Positions 44,376-52,671 are shown, numbered from the stretch's first letter. The stretch: 64,000 nt of DNA from Halogeometricum sp. S1BR25-6 (GCF_031624495.1 NZ_JAMQOP010000006.1:62001-126000); one strand, 5' to 3'. Program-made: numbers and translations. Notes: a model not told the origin generated them from the letters alone.

Positions 44376-46748
44376 ATGACAGAGAATCCGGACGCAGCAG
44401 GAGAAACGAGCGGCGGCGGACAGCGACGTGAGCTGACCGCCCGCCTCGCCGTTCCCGAGATGGACTGTCCCTCTTGCGCCCAAAAGGTGGACAAGAGCCT
44501 CCAGCGTGTCGACGGCATTACTGACGCCACGCTCCAGCCGACCACCGGCACGGCCAACGTCACGTACGACCCTGATCGGACTAGCGAAGCCGACGTAATC
44601 AAGGCGATTGAAGGCGCCGGCTACGAGGTCGTCGGGGGCTCGGACGCTGAGGGCGATGATGAGGACAACCAGGCGACCGACGGCGTCGACATCGCGCCAC
44701 CATCGGAGGTCTGGACGAGTCCTCGCGCGAAGAAGACGTGGCTCGGCGCGGCGTTCGTCACGCTCGGCCTCCTCTTCGAATTCCTCCTCACCGGACAGAA
44801 CGTCACGGTGGCGAGCGTCCTCGAGTACCCGCTCCACATCGCAGATGTCCTGTTCCTCGGCGCCGTCGCCGCCAGCGGCATCCCCGTCGTCCGTAGCGGG
44901 TACTACTCCGCGAAGAACCGAAGCCTCGACATCGACCTGCTGATGGGGACGGCGATCATCGCGGCGACCGGTATCGGCTACTTCGTCGAGGCCGCCACGC
45001 TGGCCGTCCTATTCAGCATCGCCGAGCTGCTCGAGGACTACGCGATGGACAGGGCACGGGACTCCCTGCGCGAGCTGATGGAACTCTCGCCCGACGAGGC
45101 GACCGTCCTTCGCGATGGTGAGGAAGTGACCGTTCCCGCCGAGGAGGTCGACGTTGGCGAGACCGTCGTCGTCCGCCCCGGCGACAAGATTCCGCTCGAC
45201 GGAACGGTCATCGACGGCGAGAGTGCAGTCGACCAGTCGCCGATCACGGGCGAGAGCGTCCCCGTCGACAAGACTGCCGGCGACGAGGTCTACGCCGGCG
45301 CGATCAACGAAGAGGGGTACCTCGAGGTAGAGGTCACCTCGACCGCTGGCGATTCGACGCTCTCGCGCATCATCGAGATGGTACAGGGCGCACAGGCGAA
45401 GAAGACCGAGTCTGAGCAGTTCGTCGACCGCTTCTCCGGCTACTACACACCCCTCGTCGTCGTGCTGGCAATCCTGACCGCCGCTATCCCGCCGCTGGTT
45501 ATCGCCGACCCCATCTCGGTGGACGTGGCCGGGTACGGGTTCACTTTCGCCGGCGACTGGCAGACCTGGTTCATCCGCGGGCTCACCCTGCTGGTAATCG
45601 CCTGCCCCTGTGCGTTCGTCATCTCCACACCCGTCTCGGTGGTGTCGGGCATCACCAGCGCCGCGAAGAACGGCGTCCTGATCAAGGGCGGCAACTACCT
45701 CGAAGCGATGGGCGAAGTCGATGCCGTCGCGCTCGACAAGACGGGGACGCTCACGAAGGGCGAACTCGCCGTCACCGATGTCGTCCCGGTCGGCGACACC
45801 ACTGAGGATGATCTGCTCCGTCGCGCCGCCGGGCTGGAGCGGCGCAGTGAGCACCCCATCGCTGCGGCGATTCTCGCCCGTGCTGAGGAGGCGGGCGTGG
45901 GCGACCTGCCCGACCCGAGTGGCTTCGAGAGCCTCACGGGGAAGGGCATCCGGGGCGAGATCGACGGCGAGACGTACTATGCGGGCAAGCCCGCGCTCTT
46001 CGAGGAGCTGGGCTTCGACCTCGCTCGAGCACGCCGCGAGACAGACGGCGGCGTCGTGGCGGAAGAGGCGACCGAGGCCGACGACGGGGCGTTCGCCGAG
46101 GACGCGCTCACCTCACTGGAGCGGGAGGGCAAGACGGTCGTTATCGTCGGGACGGAGTCGGAACTGCTGGGTGCAATCGCCATCGCCGACGAGGTGCGCC
46201 CGGCCTCGAAGCGGGCTGTCGAACGCCTGCACGAGCTGGGCGTCGAGCGCGTGGTGATGCTGACCGGGGACAACGAGGGCACCGCCCGCGCCATCGCCGA
46301 GCAGGTCGGTGTCGATGAATATCGCGCCGAACTCCTACCCGACGAGAAGGTCGACGCAGTCGAGGAGTTACAGGCGGAGTACGGGGAGGTCGCGATGGTC
46401 GGCGACGGCATCAATGACGCCCCCGCGCTGGCCACTGCGGAGGTCGGCATCGCGATGGGCGCGGCGGGCACCGACACCGCCCTCGAAACGGCTGATATTG
46501 CGTTGATGGGCGACGACATCGGGAAACTCCCGTACCTGTACGACCTGTCGCATACGGCCAACGGCGTGATCCGGCAGAACATCTGGGCGAGCCTCGGCGT
46601 GAAGCTTCTGCTCGCGTTAGGCGTGCCGCTGGGCCTGGTCAGCGTTGCGCTGGCAGTCGTTGTCGGAGATATGGGGATGAGCCTCGGCGTCACCGGGAAC
46701 GCGATGCGGTTGTCACGAATCGAGCCCGATCGAATCATCGACGCCTGA
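44376..46748 (+). CDS. zntA: Zn/Cd/Pb-exporting P1B-2 ATPase (ZntA/CadA type)
   Basis: 790 residues from the ATG at 44376. One heavy-metal-associated domain (MDCPSC near residues 29-34), the TGES motif, CPC in the membrane (near 410), [18 protein letters not shown], and in the last membrane pair a lysine (GVKLLLALG) with DMG (VVGDMGMSL). Lysine plus DxG marks the divalent Zn/Cd/Pb class rather than copper. It adds a second metal resistance to the window. The frame stays open 17 codons upstream, but those residues do not fit. Confidence 0.92.
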   Translation: MTENPDAAGETSGGGQRRELTARLAVPEMDCPSCAQKVDKSLQRVDGITDATLQPTTGTANVTYDPDRTSEADVIKAIEGAGYEVVGGSDAEGDDEDNQATDGVDIAPPSEVWTSPRAKKTWLGAAFVTLGLLFEFLLTGQNVTVASVLEYPLHIADVLFLGAVAASGIPVVRSGYYSAKNRSLDIDLLMGTAIIAATGIGYFVEAATLAVLFSIAELLEDYAMDRARDSLRELMELSPDEATVLRDGEEVTVPAEEVDVGETVVVRPGDKIPLDGTVIDGESAVDQSPITGESVPVDKTAGDEVYAGAINEEGYLEVEVTSTAGDSTLSRIIEMVQGAQAKKTESEQFVDRFSGYYTPLVVVLAILTAAIPPLVIADPISVDVAGYGFTFAGDWQTWFIRGLTLLVIACPCAFVISTPVSVVSGITSAAKNGVLIKGGNYLEAMGEVDAVALDKTGTLTKGELAVTDVVPVGDTTEDDLLRRAAGLERRSEHPIAAAILARAEEAGVGDLPDPSGFESLTGKGIRGEIDGETYYAGKPALFEELGFDLARARRETDGGVVAEEATEADDGAFAEDALTSLEREGKTVVIVGTESELLGAIAIADEVRPASKRAVERLHELGVERVVMLTGDNEGTARAIAEQVGVDEYRAELLPDEKVDAVEELQAEYGEVAMVGDGINDAPALATAEVGIAMGAAGTDTALETADIALMGDDIGKLPYLYDLSHTANGVIRQNIWASLGVKLLLALGVPLGLVSVALAVVVGDMGMSLGVTGNAMRLSRIEPDRIIDA

Positions 46749-46827
46749 TTCTGCGGCGGGAAGTGCGGGCAGGACGCTCTTCTTTCGGGACTTACCTCCG
46801 CTACATCGAGACTAGTTGTGGTTTGTC

Positions 46828-46851
46828 TGGGGCAGAAAGGACTGAGCCCCA
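46828..46851 (+). promoter_or_regulatory. GC hairpin with G-rich loop, copy g
   Basis: Arms TGGGGC and GCCCCA, loop AGAAAGGACTGA, after GTTTGTC. It ends 18 bases before the ATG at 46870. Confidence 0.55.
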
Positions 46852-46869
46852 CCGTTGGCTCATGATTTG

Positions 46870-47292
46870 ATGCCCGAGAATTCAGACGACGATCCATTCC
46901 ACGATTGCGAGTTAGATCCCGACGCAGTCCTCGGGACGCGCACCTTCCACGATGTCCTGTTCACCGATGAGACGGAGACACCGGTGAACGTGCTCACTGG
47001 CGAGACGCCCGCACATTCACAGGCGACCGTCGAGGAAGCGAAGGAGTTCGCTGCGAGTATTGACACCGACACGCCACAGATTGCACTTCCGGCGTCAGTT
47101 GAGACGCAAATCGAGACGCAGAGTAAGCCCTACACGTCGGCTGCGTTCTTCCACTTCAAGGCGACGGGCTCGCTAAGGCGTCACCGCGCCTACCACGCCG
47201 CATATGACTCGGATGCGTTCACCGTCGACTTCGAAGCTGACTACGAGTCCGGAAACCTGACCATCACAGTCGATCGAACGAACGAGTCCTAA
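46870..47292 (+). CDS. Acidic protein of unknown function
   Basis: 140 residues. Acidic N-terminus, then a mixed region (YTSAAFFHFKATGSLRRHRAYHAAYDSDAF) and a beta end. No family recognised. Start chosen at the ATG just after hairpin g rather than the TTG at 46855. Confidence 0.6.
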   Translation: MPENSDDDPFHDCELDPDAVLGTRTFHDVLFTDETETPVNVLTGETPAHSQATVEEAKEFAASIDTDTPQIALPASVETQIETQSKPYTSAAFFHFKATGSLRRHRAYHAAYDSDAFTVDFEADYESGNLTITVDRTNES

Positions 47293-47321
47293 GAATCGAC
47301 CGCTAGATCAGGGTTTTTCGA

Positions 47322-47344
47322 GCGCCGGCGATGGGTGCCGGCGC
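47322..47344 (+). promoter_or_regulatory. GC hairpin with G-rich loop, copy h
   Basis: Arms GCGCCGGC and GCCGGCGC (8 bases, perfect), loop GATGGGT, directly after GGTTTTTCGA. It lies 55 bases before the ATG at 47400. Confidence 0.65.
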
Positions 47345-47399
47345 AGCAGGAGCGAACGATCAACCACTCCCGGTGCGTCGGCGTTTCGAGGTGTTCGAG

Positions 47400-47891
47400 A
47401 TGCACATGGTAATTTACGCTCTGGTAGAAGAATCGACCCACGACGACGCACTGGCCAGCGGAAAGTCGGTGTTCGACCGCCTGGTCGGCGCGGACCCACA
47501 CGCCGGCGCTGTCTTCGACTACCACGTGACGTTCGATGAGGAGGACACGTCCGTTGCGGGGAAGGCGCGATGGGGTGAGTTACCGACTGCAGCCCCCGTC
47601 GACTCCGATGACGGCCAAGACCTGCTTGAGCGTGGCTGGGAGGCGACGAAAGAGGAGTTCGAGCGCAATCTCGAACGGGTGAGGGAGGCACTTGACGAAC
47701 TTTCCGATGAGGAGATCATGCGCGACGAAGATCTCGCTCGGCACGCCTTCCACCAGGTCGGCGCCTACGACGGGCCAACGATCTTCCTGTACAACGAATA
47801 TGCGAACGGGATCCGTCACCGTGAGCAGCTGGATCGAGTGCTGGAGGAGAGCGAGGAACTCTGGATCGTGCCCGCCGACGTCCACTTCTAA
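47400..47891 (+). CDS. Acidic protein of unknown function
   Basis: 163 residues from the ATG at 47400 (MHMVIYALVEESTHDDALASG). The frame is open upstream to 47331, but that part covers hairpin h and is not acidic. An alpha/beta protein with a central charged helix. No family recognised. The next gene starts four bases later, so they form an operon. Confidence 0.65.
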   Translation: MHMVIYALVEESTHDDALASGKSVFDRLVGADPHAGAVFDYHVTFDEEDTSVAGKARWGELPTAAPVDSDDGQDLLERGWEATKEEFERNLERVREALDELSDEEIMRDEDLARHAFHQVGAYDGPTIFLYNEYANGIRHREQLDRVLEESEELWIVPADVHF

Positions 47892-47894
47892 CAG

Positions 47895-48260
47895 ATGTCC
47901 CGGATCACAAATTGGAAGCGCGAGAGTCGGTCGCCCACACTCGCATACCGGAACACCGAGACCGGAGCTCGGGCAGTCTTACACCGAGCACCGGACTCGT
48001 ACCGCTACAAGTGGCGTGGCGTAATCCTCGTCGACGGCTACCCAGTGTGGTCGCGGGGGTACGAGACGAAAGACGCGAAATCGTTCCGTAACGAGCTCCG
48101 GGAACGGCCAGCGCCCGAACTGAGTTGTCCCGAGTGTCCGAACAGCGATGTGGCAATCGGCGGAAAAACGGCTGACGGCGCGAAGGTTCAGCGTTGGTTC
48201 GAGTGTCGGAGCTGTGGGTACGAAGCATCCTCGAGAATCGTGTACGGCGCCGAGCGCTGA
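47895..48260 (+). CDS. Zinc-ribbon protein (DUF7568-like)
   Basis: 121 residues. The first 75 are beta-rich (AVLHRAPDSYRYKWRGVIL) and the last 45 hold a zinc ribbon (CPECPNSD and CRSCGYEA). From memory this is the haloarchaeal DUF7568 family. It could bind RNA or DNA. Co-transcribed with the preceding gene. Confidence 0.65.
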   Translation: MSRITNWKRESRSPTLAYRNTETGARAVLHRAPDSYRYKWRGVILVDGYPVWSRGYETKDAKSFRNELRERPAPELSCPECPNSDVAIGGKTADGAKVQRWFECRSCGYEASSRIVYGAER

Positions 48261-48295
48261 TTGATTGGAACGTATCTGCGATGGTGTTTATTTTT

Positions 48296-48314
48296 GGGCC
48301 AGAATGGGTGGCCC
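48296..48314 (+). promoter_or_regulatory. GC hairpin with G-rich loop, copy i
   Basis: Arms GGGCC and GGCCC, loop AGAATGGGT, directly after GTTTATTTTT (48286-48295). It ends 24 bases before the ATG at 48339. Confidence 0.6.
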
Positions 48315-48338
48315 GTCTCAATCGGGCCAGATCCACAG

Positions 48339-48734
48339 ATGAGTCTGGAAGTCATCGACCGCCACAGCGAAGCACTGTTCGAGTGCCTCTGGTGTCCCGT
48401 CTGCGGACACGAGGTATTCAGTCACATTCCCTTCGAAGGTGTGTTCTGCAAGAACTGCAACACACAGGTCGAACTCCAAGAATCCCGAGAGACACGTGGA
48501 TACGAGGAGGCCGTCCTCGCCTGCTTCGACACCCACTCAACGTGGAACCTCCACGTCGACGAGAAGCTCCGTCGCGACCTACCCGATGGGTCGGCACGGG
48601 TGAAGATCCTCGGCGCACCGGGTGCCTACGAGGTCGACTGGTGGAGTCCAAGACCTGGAGAGAACTGGAAGCCGGTCGAGCGTGGCGAATTCGACGATGT
48701 CGAGGAACCAAACGAGGTGTCACATCTGGCTTAG
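48339..48734 (+). CDS. Zinc-ribbon protein (DUF7567-like)
   Basis: 131 residues from the ATG at 48339 (MSLEVIDRHSEALFECLWCPVCG). The cysteine pairs CPVC and CKNC make a zinc ribbon in the first 45 residues, and an acidic alpha/beta tail follows. From memory it matches haloarchaeal DUF7567, often found near DUF7568, as here. The upstream extension to 48261 overlaps hairpin i. Confidence 0.65.
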   Translation: MSLEVIDRHSEALFECLWCPVCGHEVFSHIPFEGVFCKNCNTQVELQESRETRGYEEAVLACFDTHSTWNLHVDEKLRRDLPDGSARVKILGAPGAYEVDWWSPRPGENWKPVERGEFDDVEEPNEVSHLA

Positions 48735-48801
48735 GGCGACGGATTCCCTTTACTAGGTTGAGAGGGCCACTTATCGGAGCAGGGAGTGTAGGTGGGTGTG
48801 T

Positions 48802-49089
48802 ATGCCCGAAGAAGTGCTATTCAAATCTGAGAGTACCCAGACTCGAGGGGAAATCGCGTCGTACCTCCGGAGCGTCGCCGAAAAGCTCGAACAAGAAGGT
48901 TCGATCACCCTGAAGGCAGGGTCAGAGTCCGTCACGATGGATCCACCAACGCAGCCGACATTCGAAGTCAAGGCCGAACGCGAAGGGCCCGCTAACGGCC
49001 CTGGAGAGTTGAGCATCGAGTTCGAACTCGAGTGGGACGAGAACAGTGAAACCGGTGAAGAAGAAACGGGGAACCTCGAAATCGAGTGA
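48802..49089 (+). CDS. Amphi-Trp domain protein
   Basis: 95 residues: EVLFKSESTQTRGEIASYL opening, then KLEQEGSITLKAGSESVTM, then FELEWDE. This is the amphi-Trp domain pattern of short proteins with one amphipathic helix and beta strands, of unknown role. A GTG at 48796 could also start it. It has a different promoter from the hairpin set. Confidence 0.8.
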   Translation: MPEEVLFKSESTQTRGEIASYLRSVAEKLEQEGSITLKAGSESVTMDPPTQPTFEVKAEREGPANGPGELSIEFELEWDENSETGEEETGNLEIE

Positions 49090-49111
49090 GTAGCTGGCAT
49101 TCCTGTTTGTG

Positions 49112-49138
49112 GTGCGCCGGTGATGGGTGCCGGCGCAC
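49112..49138 (+). promoter_or_regulatory. GC hairpin with G-rich loop, copy j
   Basis: Arms GTGCGCCGG and CCGGCGCAC (9 bases, perfect), loop TGATGGGTG, after CTGTTTGTG. It ends 18 bases before the ATG at 49157. The strongest stem of the set. Confidence 0.65.
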
Positions 49139-49156
49139 TCGTGCCGGCGAGTATCG

Positions 49157-49726
49157 ATGTCGACACGGAGCCAACTCCAATTCGTCCAACGAGTCGAACA
49201 GACCAGTGAAACAGATGGCCACGCTGACCGCGTCGCCCAGGTGTACCGACATTCTGACGGCTACCCGGCGAGCGTCCTCCGGGATCTTGCACAGCTGAAA
49301 GAGCTGCTCGATGCGACCCGTGCCGAGCGCGGACCGGGCTACACGGCGGCAACGTTCGTGTTCCTCGACAAGCTCTCGACGGTCGGCCTCTATCTGGATG
49401 GCGATCCAGAGCGAACGATCGACGCGGCTCAGCCAGCGAATCTCCTCAAGCCGTCCAACATGGAGCACCTCGACCAGCCGCTGTTCCTACTGGGCCACGG
49501 CGTCGAGAATCCGGCCGACGGCATCCACGGCGACGAGGAGTACCTCTACGTCGTGGAACTTCCGACGGAGAACCCGTTCGACGAGCCGACCGAGTGGACA
49601 GTCAAAGTGAGCGGTCACTCCGCGTTCCCGCGCTGGGACGGTCCGACCGACGAGGGCTTCGAGCGGGCGAGCTGGCAGTTCCACGGGCCTCTAGAGACCG
49701 CACTCGCAGACGTCGTCACTGAATAG
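49157..49726 (+). CDS. Acidic protein of unknown function
   Basis: 189 residues from the ATG at 49157. Helical first third (VLRDLAQLKELLDATRAE), then a mixed acidic region with LFLLGHGVENPADGIHGDEEYLYVVELP. No family recognised. The frame is open to 49127, but that part overlaps hairpin j. Confidence 0.6.
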   Translation: MSTRSQLQFVQRVEQTSETDGHADRVAQVYRHSDGYPASVLRDLAQLKELLDATRAERGPGYTAATFVFLDKLSTVGLYLDGDPERTIDAAQPANLLKPSNMEHLDQPLFLLGHGVENPADGIHGDEEYLYVVELPTENPFDEPTEWTVKVSGHSAFPRWDGPTDEGFERASWQFHGPLETALADVVTE

Positions 49727-49752
49727 GAATTTCGTCAACCTAAATCCAGAAA

Positions 49753-49764
49753 CGTATTTATACG
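49753..49764 (+). promoter_or_regulatory. Palindromic TATA region of the winged-helix gene
   Basis: CGTATTTATACG, a near-palindrome containing TATTTATA, centred about 29 bases before the ATG at 49788. This suggests a leaderless and perhaps self-regulated promoter. Confidence 0.5.
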
Positions 49765-49787
49765 AATGGGGCTTAGAGTGGACACAG

Positions 49788-50738
49788 ATGCTCACCAGAG
49801 CCGGACTCGCTGTCATCGATGCGTTGAGTACCGGCCGGGACGCGACGGCGGCTGACCTCGAGACGGACACCGAGTATTCGCAGGCACATCTGTACGACGT
49901 CCTCGATGAATTGGTCGAAGCGGGGCTGCTCGACGAACGCCGTGGGCCCAACAACCAGCGGCGGGTCCACCTCGCCGACCACCCGGTCGTCGAAGCGTAC
50001 CGGACCCTGCAGTCGGAGCTCAGTCACGTCGAGTGGCCCGACCTCCTCTCGGCAGCCACACTCCGGGTGTGCTGGTATCTTGACGAGCCGCGCCGGGTGG
50101 CCGAGATCGCCGAGCGACTCGACATTACGCGACAGGGCGTCCACAAGGCGCTGTCACCGCTCAAGCATCGCGCGATGCTGTCCCCATCCGGCCCGGAGTA
50201 CGCGTTGAGTGCGGACCTCTCGCCGCTGCTGGCGTTCGCCCGTGCCGTCGTGCAACACGAGCACCGGTCGCGAGTCCGGACACTCGCGCCGAGTGCGACC
50301 GTCGAGTGGTGTGATCCAAAGCGAGCACTCGTCCACATGCAGACAGCCGCGGATACGGAGGCACTCGAGGCCGCCCCCGACTGGCAACTGACTGGGCTCG
50401 CCCGGTTTGCAGAGTACGGCCTGCAGTTTTTCCTCGCGGGCGAACCCGCGTTCTGGTATGCCCCGGACGAGGAACTCACACCTGCCGACGTGGTGTGCCA
50501 CACGCTCGTCCGCGATCGCGGGTCCCGCCGCGTCAGCTATGCGATGCTCCTCATCGAGGAGTTGGACATCGACCAGGAGACGCTCACGGAGACGGCGCGG
50601 TGGTACGAGTTGGAATCCGCAGTCGCTGCGATGTATCGGTCACTCCAGGGCGAGTCCGACGCCTCGGCGGAGTCTCCTGTCATCATCCCGAGTGAAGCAG
50701 AATTCATGGCGCTCAAAGAGCAGTACGGGGTCTCATGA
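49788..50738 (+). CDS. Double winged-helix regulator, antitoxin-like
   Basis: 316 residues. Two winged helices are visible (about 5-60: ATAADLETDTEYSQAHLYDVLDELVEAGLL; about 85-135: VAEIAERLDITRQGVHKALSPL), then an alpha/beta C-terminal half. Its TGA overlaps the ATG of a nucleotidyltransferase gene by four bases, the layout of AbiE-like toxin-antitoxin modules, in which this would be the DNA-binding antitoxin. Confidence 0.7.
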   Translation: MLTRAGLAVIDALSTGRDATAADLETDTEYSQAHLYDVLDELVEAGLLDERRGPNNQRRVHLADHPVVEAYRTLQSELSHVEWPDLLSAATLRVCWYLDEPRRVAEIAERLDITRQGVHKALSPLKHRAMLSPSGPEYALSADLSPLLAFARAVVQHEHRSRVRTLAPSATVEWCDPKRALVHMQTAADTEALEAAPDWQLTGLARFAEYGLQFFLAGEPAFWYAPDEELTPADVVCHTLVRDRGSRRVSYAMLLIEELDIDQETLTETARWYELESAVAAMYRSLQGESDASAESPVIIPSEAEFMALKEQYGVS

Positions 50739-51676
50739 CCGTGTTCAGTGGCGGCGACGCGATCAGAGAGTTTCTCGAGGAGTTCGACAGCTGGCTCTCG
50801 GAATCTGTGACGGTGTATCTCCTCGGCGGGTCTGCGATGACAGTTCAAGGGTTGAAAGACCAGACGGAGGATATCGACCTCGCGCTGGGTGTGGTGTCCG
50901 AATTCGAGCACGTCTATCAGACGCTCACGTCCCAAGGATTCACGGTCGTTGACGAGCCGACCGAGTCGTTCGAGGGGGTCGGAAAGACTGTCGAGTTGCA
51001 GCACGATGCGCGGGGACTTCAGATCGATCTCTTCGAGCGGCAAGTCGTCGGGAAAGTGTGGATCACCGACCGGATGCACGACCGGGCAGCGGAGTTCTGG
51101 GCCGGGACCCACGCGACAGCATTCGTCCTCTCCGATGAGGATATGTTCTTGCTCAAAGCGGTTTCCGGTGGTGACCTAGCGAGTGGCCGGCGACGCGACA
51201 TCGAGGATATACGGACGTACGCCCAGCGAGGGGTAAACTACGAGGTGATTCTGAACGAGATCAACGAGCAGCGACCGTTCAACACCGGCGCGACTGAAGC
51301 ACAGCAGATCCGCGACCGCTCGCACCCGCTGTTCGCAATCGAGATGGCGGTGAACTCCCTCTCGGGACTTCCGAATACATTCGCGTCCCAGATCACGGAA
51401 TTCGCCACGGAATTCGAAATCGAATACACCGTTCTGGGAGCGGTCGACGATGGCATCGACAACGTCGACGCCATCCGGGAGCGAGTCCTCGCGAATGTCC
51501 GGGCGGGCTCTGTTGAAATCCTATTAGATAGACACGAACACGTGCCAAATAGTGTTCTGCGAATTACGGCGCGGTCACTTCGTCCTGCCCAAATTCCTCA
51601 TAGGAATAATACAGAAATGCGACGAGTAGCCCCAGTAGAATTGGAGCCCATGACGGAAGAGTTGGAAGTGGAATAA
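50735..51676 (+). CDS. Nucleotidyltransferase-like protein (DUF6036-like), C-terminus replaced by IS sequence
   Basis: 313 residues as read, but the codons after 51505 lie inside the insertion sequence, so only about 257 residues are native. Nucleotidyltransferase marks: GGSAMTVQG (residues 31-39) and DIDLAL (46-51) with acidic metal ligands, then LLKAVSGG. Such proteins act as toxins that modify RNA or proteins, and the coupled winged-helix gene upstream fits that. Activity after truncation is uncertain. Confidence 0.7.
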   Translation: MTVFSGGDAIREFLEEFDSWLSESVTVYLLGGSAMTVQGLKDQTEDIDLALGVVSEFEHVYQTLTSQGFTVVDEPTESFEGVGKTVELQHDARGLQIDLFERQVVGKVWITDRMHDRAAEFWAGTHATAFVLSDEDMFLLKAVSGGDLASGRRRDIEDIRTYAQRGVNYEVILNEINEQRPFNTGATEAQQIRDRSHPLFAIEMAVNSLSGLPNTFASQITEFATEFEIEYTVLGAVDDGIDNVDAIRERVLANVRAGSVEILLDRHEHVPNSVLRITARSLRPAQIPHRNNTEMRRVAPVELEPMTEELEVE

Positions 51677-51770
51677 ACATAATGAGAAGAACTGCCACCA
51701 GCGCGGCTATCAGTCCTAACCCAACCATATTGATGAGTGTCTGCCACGGTACAAGCGTATCTTCGGTCAT
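51564..51770 (-). CDS. Small membrane protein inside the IS (possible passenger)
   Basis: 68 residues with two predicted membrane helices (LINMVGLGLIAALVAVLLIMFI and SWAPILLGLLVAFLYYSY). It lies between the transposase gene and the left end of the IS. No link to transposition is evident. The codons look haloarchaeal but less GC-biased. Confidence 0.55.
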   Translation of the reverse strand: MTEDTLVPWQTLINMVGLGLIAALVAVLLIMFIPLPTLPSWAPILLGLLVAFLYYSYEEFGQDEVTAP

Positions 51771-51839
51771 CGTTTAGCCATTATCGCCACCTCATATGAG
51801 GCTTCTGCGGGTTTCGGTAATCACACTCCGATAGTCGCT

Positions 51840-52667
51840 CTATGATGCGAGGGCCTTGTCGAGGTTGTGAACCAAGCAGACGAGAGTAATCTCACGAAAC
51901 TGCTTCCACCACCGCCGTGAGCGGATGAACGCCCCGTACTTTCGTTTGAGGCGGGAGTTTACTGTCTCGTTCTGACTACGTTGACCGTAGAGGTCGGCGT
52001 CCAGTCGAGCATTCCACGCCTTCTGGAGCGACGAAAACTCTCTGTGTTTGATGAGCGGACGAACGTCCTCCTCGTGAGCTAATGCACGAACCTTCTGGTC
52101 GTCGTATCCCTTGTCACCGAGCAGAACCGCGACATCACCAATATTCCGCTTGATAAGCGACGGCGCTATCTGGGAGTCGTGTTTTCGTGTCGTTGTCACG
52201 TGTAAGTCGATGATAGCATTCGCTCTCGTGTCCACGAGAAGTGTAACTTTCAATTGCTGAATCGTCAGCTTCGTTCGTTTCGTGTAGTGCTTCGAGGCGT
52301 GACTGCGGTCAAAGCCGGAGGCGTCGATGCCGACGACACCGTTAGTCGGGAGAAGTGTGACTGAGAGGTTGAGAAGAACGCGCCAAACCGCCATATCAAG
52401 CCCGTTGAACGCTTTACACAGCGTCGAGGGAGACGGGAGTTCCTCAAGGCCGATGGCGCTTCGAATCCGGGGCATCTCGATGAGTTCGTCGAGAAGCGTT
52501 CGGTACGTCGTATTTTTCCGAACTTTGAGACAGAGCAAGACGATGTGCTGATGAAGTGTGTACCGCCGTTTCGAGAATTTCGAGGAGTAACGAGCGACGG
52601 CTCGCCGAGCCAAGTGTATCGCTTGCTCAACGAACCTGAGTAACCGCGACTTCGGGAGGGCTTCCAT
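51840..52667 (-). CDS. IS5-family DDE transposase
   Basis: 275 residues. The catalytic acids are seen as GIDASGFDR (first D), LLGDKGYDD (second D) and NETVNSRLKRKYG (E), with the R and K that mark IS5-type enzymes. The N-terminal region carries the helix-rich DNA-binding part (YTLHQHIVLLCLKVRK). Length and motifs look intact, so it may still be active. Confidence 0.9.
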   Translation of the reverse strand: MEALPKSRLLRFVEQAIHLARRAVARYSSKFSKRRYTLHQHIVLLCLKVRKNTTYRTLLDELIEMPRIRSAIGLEELPSPSTLCKAFNGLDMAVWRVLLNLSVTLLPTNGVVGIDASGFDRSHASKHYTKRTKLTIQQLKVTLLVDTRANAIIDLHVTTTRKHDSQIAPSLIKRNIGDVAVLLGDKGYDDQKVRALAHEEDVRPLIKHREFSSLQKAWNARLDADLYGQRSQNETVNSRLKRKYGAFIRSRRWWKQFREITLVCLVHNLDKALAS

Positions 52668-52671
52668 CTGG

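Noticed and set aside
42022-49138. GC hairpins as intrinsic terminators of upstream genes
   Set aside because: The T-rich stretch lies before, not after, the hairpin on the coding strand, and the hairpins sit close to downstream start codons.
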